This document shows, one piece after another, positions 49,928 to 59,629 of a DNA stretch of 64,000 nt. Under the pieces are notes generated by a model. It searched no databases. It saw nothing but the letters and a program-made list of their open reading frames with translations, and had not been told where the DNA came from. The first letter of the stretch is position 1. Every line of letters begins with the position of its first letter. The DNA is from Hexactinellida sp. DTS-2022 (Eukaryota > Porifera > Hexactinellida), in the NCBI GenBank assembly GCA_028753945.1, contig JAPNXP010000002.1, positions 4,216,001 to 4,280,000 on the forward strand. Reading direction: 5' to 3'. The translations under genes were made by a program, and so were the position numbers.

Positions 49928-50603
49928 TTAGGCCATGTAAAATAAATTAATGGTTTATCAGCCGGATTTTTCAGAAAATACGGACGGCGGACGGGATTTT
50001 AATTTATTTTTTATTTCAGTTCATGTGCAAATACCATTATCTTAGCAGAACAATAAATATAAATATTTAATTAAATTAGAAAATCACATGCCAATGCATA
50101 AATAATTAAAGTAACACACCAAAATTTAAGACTTGTTAAAAATAATTAAATTGATATTATAATTTCTATGTGGCATAATCCCTATAACTAATAGATATAT
50201 AGATTGTCTAGTATGGATTCACTATTAGGCTAAACTTTCACTATGAATATCTAATTCAATTTTTCGATTTTAGTAATTCCGAGTTTCTACGTCCTTCTAA
50301 AAATAACTAGTATACTGTCTAAAAACGCAGTAAAAATGGGGGTCTTCGGGTGTCGAAAATCGAGTACCCTATCTCCTTAATTAATTAAAAATTGATACAT
50401 TAGGAATACTTGGGAAGTTTAAAGCTAATATTTGGTACGATTATGTTCATAAATAATAATAAAATATATCCGGACGGGGGTTTAAATTGTGACGGACGGG
50501 GGGTAAAATTGGGACGGATGAGGGGTAAAAATTGGGACGGACGGGTGGTGAAAATTGGGACGGACGGGGATGATAAACAAGTTATTCATTTTATATGGCC
50601 TAA
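49928..50603. mobile_element. TIR element, 676 bp, with internal G-rich minisatellite
   Basis: The left end TTAGGCCATGTAAAAT and the right-end complement TTAGGCCATATAAAAT start imperfect TIRs of about 33 bp that both end in GTTTATCA. The interior holds CGGACGGCGGACGGGATTTT near the left end and a minisatellite near the right. GGCC ends with TTA/TAA would suit a PIF/Harbinger-like MITE, but the target duplication is not clean. An 86-codon frame at 50410 is not considered real. Confidence 0.6.
50469..50571. repeat. G-rich minisatellite, about four copies of a 26-bp unit
   Basis: Units of the form GGGACGGACGGGGGGTAAAA recur with small changes (ATGAGGGG, GGGTGGTG). It lies next to the right TIR of the 676-bp element. 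Confidence 0.75.
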
Positions 50604-50817
50604 AAGTGTATATGTGAAAGGGTACAATATTAATAAAATGATTTACTCACCTCATAAATCTGCAGGATAATTTAATAATTCGTTTAATAATTGTAAAAAT
50701 AAAAATAAAAAAAATGAAAAAAATAAATAAATATCAAAAAGAAAGATATAAAATTCTACTTAGATTGTTGAATTTATACTTGACTCAAGTAGACTAAGCG
50801 CAAGAATGACCGAAAAA

Positions 50818-50847
50818 GGAAGTGTTCATTATTGACGTCAATGGCGG
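50818..50847 (+). promoter_or_regulatory. ETS, CRE and ATGGCGG motif cluster at a start codon
   Basis: GGAAGTG (50818-50824) resembles an ETS site. TGACGTCA (50833-50840) is a perfect CRE palindrome. It abuts ATGGCGG (50841-50847), which fits both a start codon and a YY1-like core. Such combinations are known at animal housekeeping promoters. The promoter role is inference. Confidence 0.45.
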
Positions 50848-51018
50848 AGAAATTTCGTTTAAAAACATTCCAATTAGGAGGAAATCATGAAATGAAAGTG
50901 CATATTTGTGAGAACACACAAGATGGAGAATTATTTGACCAGGAAGTGATGTATACAGTTTTGACACGTGCGTACATGAGTTTTGAAACAAAAGAACAAT
51001 CACCGATGATACAAAAAA
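50841..51018 (+). CDS. Candidate first coding exon of an unrecognised host gene
   Basis: ATG at 50841 opens a 59-codon frame beginning MAEKFRLKTFQLGGNHEM and ending before GTAAGT at 51019, a strong splice-donor match. The peptide is mixed hydrophilic (CENTQDGELFDQE, then AYMSFETKEQ) and looks like an ordinary globular N-terminus rather than repeat translation. The start codon lies at the end of a perfect CRE and forms part of ATGGCGG. I do not recognise the protein. No second exon is visible: the putative intron soon enters the 34-bp minisatellite array, so later exons would lie inside or beyond repeats or outside the window. Without splicing the frame stops at 51035. Confidence 0.4.
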
Positions 51019-51246
51019 GTAAGTTCAAAGCATGATAAACAACTTTGGTCACATGACAATAGCATGATCAGAACTAGAAATAGTTCCAATTCGAATTCTA
51101 ATAAAAGAATATTTCAAATCAACACATAATTGATTATAGCGAATGTAATATGTCACAACAATACAAAAAAATGAAATTCAAATAATTAATAATAAATAAA
51201 TAAAATATAATTTTAGGACGAGGAATTTTTAGATGTAAGGATTAAA

Positions 51247-53849
51247 AATTTAATCTCATAAAATTGGTTAGCTGTCGAGATAAATAATCTTATAATAATT
51301 GGTTAGCTGTCGAGATAAATAATCTTATAAAATTGGTTAGCAATCGAGATAAATAATCTTATAATAATTGGTTAGCTGTCAAGATAAACAATCTTATAAT
51401 AATTGGTTAGCTATCAGAAAAATAATCTTATAATAATTGGTTAGCTGTCGAGAAAATAATCTTATAATAATTGGTTAGCTGTCAAGATAAACAATCTTAT
51501 AATAATTGGTTAGCTATCAAGATAAATAATCTTATAATAATTGGTTAGCTATCAAGATAAACAATCATATAATAATTGGTTAGCTGTCGAGATAAATAAT
51601 CTTATAAAATTGGTTAGCAGTCGAGATAAATAATCATAAAAAATTGGTTAGCTATCAAGATAAACAATCTTATAATAATTGGTTAGCTGTCGAGATAAAT
51701 AATCTTATAAAATTGGTTAGTTGTCGAGATAAATAATCTTATAAAATTGGTTAGTTGTCGAGAAAATAATCTTATAATAATTGGTTAGCTGTCGAGAAAA
51801 TAATCTTATAATAATCGGTTAGCTGTCGAGATAAATAATCTTATAATAATTGGTTAGCTGTCGAGATAAATAATCTTGTAAAATTGGTTAGCTGTCGAGA
51901 TAAATAATCTTATAAAATTGGTTAGCTGTCGAGATAAATAATATTATAAAATTGGTTAGCTGTCGAGATAAATTATCATATAAAATTGGTTAGCTGTCGA
52001 GATAAATAAACTCATAATAATTGGTTAGCTGTCGAGATAAATAATCGTATAAATTGGTTAGCTGTCGAGAAAATAATCTTATAATAATTGATTAGCTGTC
52101 GAGATAAACAATCTTATAAAATTGGTAAGCTGTCGAGATAAATAATCTTATAATAATTGGTTAGCTGTCAAGATAAACAATCTTATAAAATTGGTTAGCT
52201 GTCGAGATAAACAATCTTATAAAATTGGTTAGCTGTCGAGAAAATAATCTTATAATAATTGGTTAGCTGTCGAGATAAAAAATCTTATAATAATTGGTAA
52301 GCTGTCGAGATAAATAATCTTATAATAATTGGTTAGCTGTCAAGATAAACAATCTTATAAAATTGGTTAGCTGTCGAGATAAACAATCTTATAATAATTG
52401 GTTAGCTGTCAAGATAAACAATCTTATAAAATTGGTTAGCTGTCGAGATAAACAATCTTATAAAATTGGTTACCTGTCGAGAAAATAATCTTATAATAAT
52501 TTGTTAGCTGTCGAGATAAATAATCTTATAAAATTGGTTAGCTGTCGAGATAAATAATCTTATAATAATTGGTTAGCTGTCGAGATAAAAAATCTTATAA
52601 TAATTGGTTAGCTGTCGAGAAAATAATCTTATAATAATTGGTTAGCTGTCGAGAAAATAATCTTATAATAATTGGTTAGCTGTCGAGATAAACAATCTTA
52701 TAAAATTGGTTAGCTGTCGAGATAAATAATCTTATAAAATTGGTTAGTTGTCGAGAAAATAATCTAATAATAATTGGTTAGCTGTCGAGAAAATAATCTT
52801 ATAATAATTGGTTAGCTGTCGAGATAAATAATCTTATAATAATTGGTTAGCTGTCGAGATAAATAATCTTAAAAAATTGGTTAGCTGTCGAGATAAACAA
52901 TCTTATAATAATTGGTTTGCTGTCGAGATAAACAATCTTATAAAATTGGTTAGCTATCAAGATAAACAATCTTAAAAAATTGGTTAGCTGTCGAGATAAA
53001 TAATCTTATAAAATTGGTTAGCTGTCGAGATAAATAATCTTATAAAATTGGTTAGTTGTCGAGATAAATAATCTTATAAAATTGGTTAGTTGTCGAGAAA
53101 ATAATCTTATAATAATTGGTTAGCTGTCGAGAAAATAATCTTATAATAATTGGTTAGCTGTCGAGATAAATAATCATATAAAATTGGTTAGCTGTCGAGA
53201 TAAATAATCTTATAAAATTGGTTAGCTGTCGAGATAAATAATCTTATAAAATTGGTTAGCTGTCGAGATAAATAATCTTATAATAATTGGTTAGCTGTCG
53301 AGATAAATAATCTTATAAAATTGGTTAGCTGTCGAGAAAATAATCTTATAATAATTGGTTAGCTGTCGAGATAAACAATCTTATAAAATTGGTTAGCTGT
53401 CGAGATAAATAATCTTATAATAATTGGTTAGCTGTCAAGATAAACAATCTTATAAAATTGGTTAGCTGTCGAGATAAACAATCTTATAAAATTGGTTAGC
53501 TGTCGAGATAAATAATCTTATTATAATTGGTTAGCTGTCGAGATAAAAAATCTTATAATAATTGGTAAGCTGTCGAGATAAATAATCTTATAATAATTGG
53601 TTAGCTGTCAAGATAAACAATCTTATAAAATTGGTTAGCTGTCGAGATAAACAATCTTATAAAATTGGTTACCTGTCGAGAAAATAATCTTATAATAATT
53701 GGTTAGCTGTCGAGATAAATAATCTTATAAAATTGGTTAGCTGTCGAGATAAATAATCTTATAATAATTGGTTAGCTGTCGAGATAAAAAATCTTATAAT
53801 AATTGGTTAGCTGTCGAGAAAATAATCTTATAATAATTGGTTAGCTGTC
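51247..53849. repeat. 34-bp minisatellite array, left part
   Basis: Units of about 34 bp carry ATTGGTTAGCTGTCGAGATA followed by AATAATCTTATAAA. Length variants of 32-36 bp arise from GAGAAAATAAT and TAATAATT forms. There are about 75 copies here. The array is cut by a transposon at CTGTC (53845-53849) and resumes in phase at 55656. Confidence 0.95.
53845..53849. repeat. 5-bp target site duplication, left
   Basis: CTGTC from the minisatellite unit, duplicated exactly at 55656-55660. The uninterrupted unit reads TTAGCTGTCGAG. Confidence 0.9.
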
Positions 53850-54563
53850 CACAGTGGCTTATGGCAGGGAATAGACCAATTATTGAGGTCTGTATTATTG
53901 TGTTTTCCAGCTTGTTTATTGTTATTTGATTGCCATAGTGTTCTAAATTTCAAATTTCCAGCTTATCTAAAGCCTACAAGTATATAAAAATTGCCTTCGA
54001 ACGTTGGAGTAATTTAGTTCCATTTGCGGTTTTGTTGGAATTTGAAATAAGGTATTCTACTTAGAGTCAATATAATTATGTTACTATGGCAATTTTTTGT
54101 GTGTACTAAATTTAGATTAGTAATATAAGTATTCTGAAACTGTATTTTTTAATCATAGTAGTGTAGCTTAAATATTTTTCCAAGAAATATTATTTTTAAT
54201 ATCACCTGTAAAATTAAACAAATTGTAACAAATCTAGATATTTGAAGTGTGCGGAAACACCATTATGCAAAGAAATGCAAATTGAATATACTTTCAGAAA
54301 ATCAATTAATGTATGTAGAGTTAGTATACAAAGTCACAACCTCCGGTTCGCTCCGGAAATAAAAATATATACTACATTCCAATGTGAGCATCCGATTACT
54401 ATGCAAGATTCCAAGTCTCAATTTGGTAACTGCAATTCAATATCCATTGTAACCACCAAGTTATTTGATTCTGCTGTTTCATATGTGATATATATTTTGT
54501 TTATGATAGTAGTGACCATAATTCGCGTCAATTTTCATTCATTTTTTTGTGTATTTATCTCAA

Positions 54564-55183
54564 ATGGCAGCTAGTGATCAGAATATCCCCAAGACCAGAC
54601 TTAATTTGGCAAAGATTTTGAAGTCGCATGAATTCAATATTCAAGCAGCATTGACTGAAATTGAAGAGTCTGTTGGAATAAATAATAGTGCCTTGCAATC
54701 ATTGCTATGGAGGGTTCGTAATAATGTGAGGAAAGGAAGGAAGTCAGTTGACGAATTGGATGGAGAATGGTGGAATTCTCAAATCGATTTTAATTATGGA
54801 CTTTAAAGAGTCGTCTATCAACTCCAGCTGACTTTACTACGTCCTCTGTGCCTGATGAAAGTAGACCTATCCATAGAAAGAGTCTCGATAGTGTTTATTT
54901 GAAACATCAGAGATCACGCCTCTCTAAATTACTGGAGTGCATTAAAGAAATTTCAGAAATTGAAGACATGTCAGAAATTTCAATCGCAGCTATTTCTTTA
55001 CAATTGGTATCCAATCAAGACGATAACCGTCAGTTAGCTCAGATTTCCAAAAAGATTGCCTATGCTGGAGATTTTAGTGATGCGATAACACGAAAAAAGT
55101 TCCGATTGATAAGTAGTTGTTTCTTCTTGATTATTTGGAAATTGGTAAAAGAAAATATACGAGCTTACGTCAGCTGTAAATAG
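54564..55183 (+). pseudogene. Frameshifted coding remnant inside the Transib-like element
   Basis: ATG at 54564 opens MAASDQNIPKTRLNLAKIL and runs 80 codons to TAA at 54804. Shifting frame there continues sensibly as KSRLSTPADFTTSS, then SVYLKHQRSRLSKLLECIK and QLAQISKKIAYAG, ending at 55183. The two parts together give about 205 residues that are helical and charged, with a conserved-looking Leu-rich block around RSRLSKLLECI. I see no DDE core or zinc finger, so this is at most an N-terminal domain of a larger protein, or a short accessory ORF. The frameshift near 54803 and the missing core argue for a relic. Relation to a transposase is inferred only from its position within the element. 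Confidence 0.5.
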
Positions 55184-55340
55184 TGTATTATATAATTAAT
55201 AAACCTATTTTGAATGAATTAAGGCAATAAGTAAATTAATTTTCTAAGCAATTCCTAGGTACAGTCGACACATAATTGCAAAAAATTAATTTAAGGGGTT
55301 AAATTAATTAATACCAGAAATTAAAAAAAAACACGGTTGT

Positions 55341-55597
55341 ACGACGTCATAACTAATACATCTGGAGCCATAAATAATTTTTTTATATGTCAAAAGATGC
55401 ATAGGCATCGATAACCCATATGTAATTAATTCATAGTACAACGCAAACTCGAAAGATATAGCGGATTTCAGAATTTCAAAAAAATAAGTAACATCATCAT
55501 GACGTCATAACAGACAAAGTATGAGGTGTAAATAAATTTTGATATGACCAAACATTTTCTAAACATCGATAACCCATATGTAATTAATACATTATAA
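55341..55597. repeat. Two direct repeats of about 95 bp in the element's right part
   Basis: Copies near 55341-55440 and 55500-55597 share GACGTCATAAC and ATCGATAACCCATATGTAAT followed by TAAT. Subterminal direct repeats of this kind may serve as transposase-binding sites, which is inference. Confidence 0.7.
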
Positions 55598-55655
55598 TAG
55601 GCTAAAGTGCACACAGATATCTATTCCCTACCAACTGCGATTTTAAGCCACTGTG

Positions 55656-56132
55656 CTGTCGAGATAAATAATCTTATAAAATTGGTTAGCTGTCGAGATA
55701 AATAATCTTGTAAAATTGGTTAGCTGTCGAGATAAATAATCTTATAAAATTGGTTAGCTGTCGAGATAAATAATCTTATAATAATTGGTTAGCTGTCAAG
55801 ATAAACAATCTTATAAAATTGGTTAGTTGTCGAGATAAATAATCTTATAAAATTGGTTAGTTGTCGAGAAAATAATCTTATAATAATTGGTTAGCTGTCG
55901 AGAAAATAATCTTATAATAATTGCTTAGCTGTCGAGATAAATAATCTTATAAAATTGGTTAGCTGTCGAGATAAATAATCTTATAAAATTGGTTAGCTAT
56001 CGAGATAAATAATCTTATAATAATTGGTTAGCTGTCGAGATAAATAATCTTATAAAATTGGTTAGCTGTCGAGATAAATAATCTTATAAAATTGGTTAGC
56101 TGTCGAGATAAATAATCTTATAATAATTGGTT
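55656..56132. repeat. 34-bp minisatellite array, right part
   Basis: Continuation of the array after the transposon, beginning with the duplicated CTGTC in correct phase. About 14 units, ending at ATTGGTTGCC, where another TIR element begins. Confidence 0.93.
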
Positions 56133-56147
56133 GCCTACTAGTGTAAA

Positions 56148-57457
56148 CATCGACTAGACGGGATTTTGGGACTTGATTAAAAATGCACTGTACACTATTT
56201 TTTGGAAGAAATAGTAATTAAATAGTGAAGGAATTAAAATGAATTGAAAATGGTAATATAGAATGAATTAGAAATAGGGCATAAGAGAATAACTGAACAC
56301 ATGCTGGACAGATAGAACAAAACGGGATATTTGGACTTCAACGGGATATTTGGACCTGAACGGGATATCTGGACCTGAACGGGGAATAAGACAATCGGGT
56401 CTAAGGGAATAACATAATCAATACAGGACAGATAGAACAAAACGGGATATTGGGACCTGACCGGGATATCTGGATCTGACGGGATATTGGGACCTGAACG
56501 GGATAACGGGATCTGACGGGATATCTGGACCTGACGGGATATTGAGACCTGACCGGGATATTGGGACCTGACCGGTATATCAGGACCTGACTGGGATATC
56601 TGGACCTGAACGGGGTATTGGGACCTGAACGGGATATTGGGACCTGACCGGTATATCAGGACCTGACTGGGATATCTGGACCTGAACGGGGTATTGGGAC
56701 CTGAACGGGATATTGGGACCTGACCGGGATATTGGGACCTGACCGGGATATCAGGATCTGACGGGATATTGGGACCTGACGGGATATTGGGACCTGACCG
56801 GGATATCAGGATCTGGCGGGATATCTGGACCTGACCGGGATATTGGGACCTGACCGGGATATTGGGACCTGACAATATTGGGACCTGACTGGGATATCTG
56901 GACCTGACCGGTATATCAGGACCTGACTGGGATATCTGGACCTGAACGGGGTATTGGGACCTGACGAGATATTGGGACCTGAACGGGATATTGGGACCTG
57001 ACCGGGATATTGGGACCTGACCGGGATATTGGGACCTGAACGGGATATCTGAACCTGACTGGGATATCTGGATCTGACGGGATATTGGGATCTGACGGGA
57101 TATTGGGACCTGAACGGGATATTGGGACCTGACTGGGATATCTGGATCTGACGGGATATTGGGATCTGACGGGATATTGGGATCTGATGGGATATTGGGA
57201 CCTGAACGGGATATTGGGACTTGACTGGGATCTCTGGACCTGAACGGGACCTGACAGGGATATCTGGATCTGACGGGATATCTGGACCTGAGCTGGATGT
57301 TTGGCTTAGTTTATACTGTCTCTTTACTTATTTCTGATTTTCCTTACTATTTCTTATTATTTTCTTCATTCATTTTTTCATTCATTTATTTTCTCCCCTA
57401 TTTTTTTCGATTGATAATATCATTTTTCTACCAAGTCCAAAAATCCCGTCTAGTCGT
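56148..57457. mobile_element. TIR element, about 1.3 kb, filled with a minisatellite derived from its own end
   Basis: The left terminus CGACTAGACGGGATTTTGGG is matched in inverse by CAAAAATCCCGTCTAGTCG near 57437-57457. Similarity may extend further outward (TGTTTAC against TGGTTTCC). The interior contains a minisatellite whose unit resembles the TIR. The terminal 34 bp of the right end appear again at 61526. No transposase is present and the superfamily is unknown. Confidence 0.6.
56321..57300. repeat. 20-bp minisatellite, about 48 copies
   Basis: Unit close to GGGATATTGGGACCTGACC, with variants (TATCTGGACC, TATCAGGACC, GGGTATTGGG). The unit differs from the TIR GACGGGATTTTGGGACTTGA at only about two positions. 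The minus-strand 213-codon frame (GPNIP, RSQYP, QVQIS words, 20-residue period) is a by-product of reading a 20-bp repeat through all three frames. Confidence 0.93.
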
Positions 57458-57855
57458 GGTTTCCGACAGAGATAAATAAACACAGGTAATATTAATAACA
57501 GGAGAACAAAATAGAGTTAGGACGGTGGAATATAGTTAGAGGAAGAGAAGGGAATAATTACAAGGTGAGGGAGTAACCACTGGGGCATCATATATATGTA
57601 ATAAGCTGTACGTATAGATAGGATCAAGAGAGGTGAGATACAGGCTTGGAAGACAGTTATTCCGTTCCCTAGTTGACGTAACGGGATAGGAACTATACTA
57701 GTAATAGCTGAGTAATAATTGCTAAGGAATGGTACAGGAACAAGAGAGTTGAGATACAGGCTTGGAATACAGTTATTGCCTTACTTTAGTGGAGGTAAAG
57801 CGGGGTAGGAATTTCTATTTGAATACCCACCCATTTTCATTATTTTTTCTACACT
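57446..57855 (+). repeat. 410-bp dispersed direct repeat, copy 1
   Basis: Starts CCGTCTAGTCGTGG and ends TTTTTTCTACACT. It is about 99 percent identical by eye to 61526-61934, with one base missing from GAGGGAGTAACC in copy 2. Internally, GAGATACAGGCTTGGAA recurs about 115 bp apart. It begins with the end of the preceding TIR element. Confidence 0.93.
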
Positions 57856-57970
57856 CTTTGCTCGAAATACGATATATTTTAATTTTATATACACAATATA
57901 TATATTTGAATTTCGCAATCTTAGGTTTCTTCACTAGCGAAAAGTTTTCCACACGGAGACTCATTTATGA

Positions 57971-59540
57971 GAAGTTCTAATACATGTGGCTTGGCCTAGA
58001 TGTATCTGGGGAACAATCAAATTGCCTGCCATATTTTGTTAATTCCGAAAAAACTCTCTGGAATACTTTCAACACGCTATAACTTTTATGTTACAACAGA
58101 TTCAGTTTAGTTATTTGAAACTTTTATAGACCCATATATTCTCTTGAGACCTTTCCCTATCTGAATATATTCCCTCATCTGATATAGTGAGGAAAGGAAG
58201 GCGAGCAATCCTGTAAAGTAGGTAGAATAATTCTGTGTCTGCTAAACATCACTCTGGGCAAGATAAGAACTCTAACAATATGCTTTTGCACAACGCGCCG
58301 AAGTTTTAAAGAGTTGGTCATAAGTCCTTGGTTGCTAGTATCGCCTCTTGCTGTCCTTCAATGAAGGATCCCTGTCCTATTCAGTTCTCATGAAAGAACT
58401 TAGTCTACGGCAAGCTACAAAAGCATATAATACTTTGCAAGACTTGATCGCCTTAGAAACCAATCCCGAATTCGGAGTTGCCGCGAGACTCACTACGCCG
58501 TAGGAGGAAGACTGTCACACAAACAAAAGTAGTGGAGCCCTCATGGAAGCGTCGCGACAATAGAATATACTATTCGGGTAAATTTTGTTCTGAAGTACCT
58601 TCTAGCTGCGATGAATATGATACTCTGTGCAGTAAATGTAAGCAGATAGAAAGCATGATTCGTAGCACCAGAAAGAAGCAGCATTTGGTGCGTTGTTATT
58701 TGTGAGGACTGGTCCCACTGGAGTTGCGAAGGTATCAAGAACCAGCGACAATTGCACGTAGAATATTTCGGTACCAATCACGGATCATGAGCACAACTTC
58801 CACACATAAGCCATCCAGTGGCTCCATACCAATCGAATGATGACGATTCCAAGTTTTACGGCATTCTTACAACAGCTAAACTAGCACACATATCTGATAT
58901 ACCTCTTTTCAGTACAACCAAGCATCTAACATAAATTATCACTACCACAGTAAGTATATACACACTTCTGAAACTGCAACATCACCAACTGATATAGATA
59001 TTGGTACACCAGTCAGCATTTTACCCCTCCAACACTCTTCTACACCAGAGCTGTATACAAACACAGGGTAGTGAGATAAAGCGTTCATCCAGCCAACCAC
59101 CTGTATCCAGGCAAGTAAAGAGGTTGCTCACCACTTTAAACTGCTTCCAAAGAAACGATACCCTTCACAGAGATCAGGTACATTGGAAATGTAAATACAG
59201 ACATTATATGCATTATCAGCCTAACACCACCAGCAACTGAGCTATACTTACAGGAATCGGATCCAGCAAACGATAAATAATTACTAGAAAGCAAAGGAAC
59301 CACTTTACGTCAGATCCCCACCATAGGCACCAATGGTGGGGTTCTTGGGGGGGGGTCTGGGCGGGTACACCACCAGTACCCCTGGAATCCTTATGAACCT
59401 CCCGCAAAAGGTGGATTCTGAGGAGGCTCAGATGGAGTCTGGGTGTAGAGTATATAATTTAGTCTAGCCCAGTAGAGGCGCTTGCCGGCGCCACTAGTAG
59501 GCACAATTGCGTCACAGGTGGGGAACAGGTCCCACCCTTA
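57971..59540 (+). pseudogene. Degenerate Mutator-like transposase/PHD copy B
   Basis: Paralogue of 10454-11563. Decayed frames give NNMLWHNAPK near 58275-58305. From about 58357 one frame reads FNEGSLSYSVLMKEL and continues to a stop at 58501, matching SFNEGELPLFGIMYDL of the intact gene. After a frame change, 58478-58705 encodes a basic stretch and LCSKCKQIES, then VRCYL. A further frameshift gives CEDWSHWSCEGI, matching CDVCSDWIHCYC of the PHD finger. At least three frame breaks are therefore present. The 3' part matches copy A but has about 320 bp (59080-59400) that copy A lacks. This is a dead relic of the same family, on the plus strand. Confidence 0.72.
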
Positions 59541-59629
59541 CGGCGCCCCTGGTACAGCTAAAGAGGATTGGGATCAATATCTTTGGTTTGCATAATTAGT
59601 GTGCACGAAAAGTAATTAACCCAAAACAT

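Larger units (their letters stand above)
53850..55655. mobile_element. Transib/RAG-like transposon, 1806 bp, CACAGTG termini
   Basis: The termini are the inverted repeat CACAGTGGCTTA (perfect 12 bp), and AGGGAATAGA is shared again a little inside both ends. The exact 5-bp target duplication CTGTC is verified by the repeat unit it interrupts. CAC-type ends with a 5-bp TSD are the hallmark of the Transib/ProtoRAG group, and CACAGTG equals the V(D)J recombination heptamer. The interior has a broken coding remnant, a TA-rich left part and two 95-bp direct repeats near the right end. No RAG1-like catalytic core is visible, so this copy is non-autonomous or decayed. hAT elements of the 5-bp TSD type are an alternative. 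Confidence 0.7.

Noticed and set aside
54242-54574. 110-codon frame inside the CACAGTG element
   Set aside because: No motif, AT-rich, and it overlaps the better-supported start at 54564. Probably chance.
53850-55655. Standard 8-bp-TSD hAT element read with CAGTGG ends
   Set aside because: The 8 bp outside CAGTGG do not match on the two sides, whereas CTGTC outside CACAGTGG matches exactly and restores the array.
56234-56875. 213-codon minus-strand frame with GPNIP/RSQYP repeats
   Set aside because: It is the translation of a 20-bp minisatellite; the 20-residue period comes from reading the unit through three frames.
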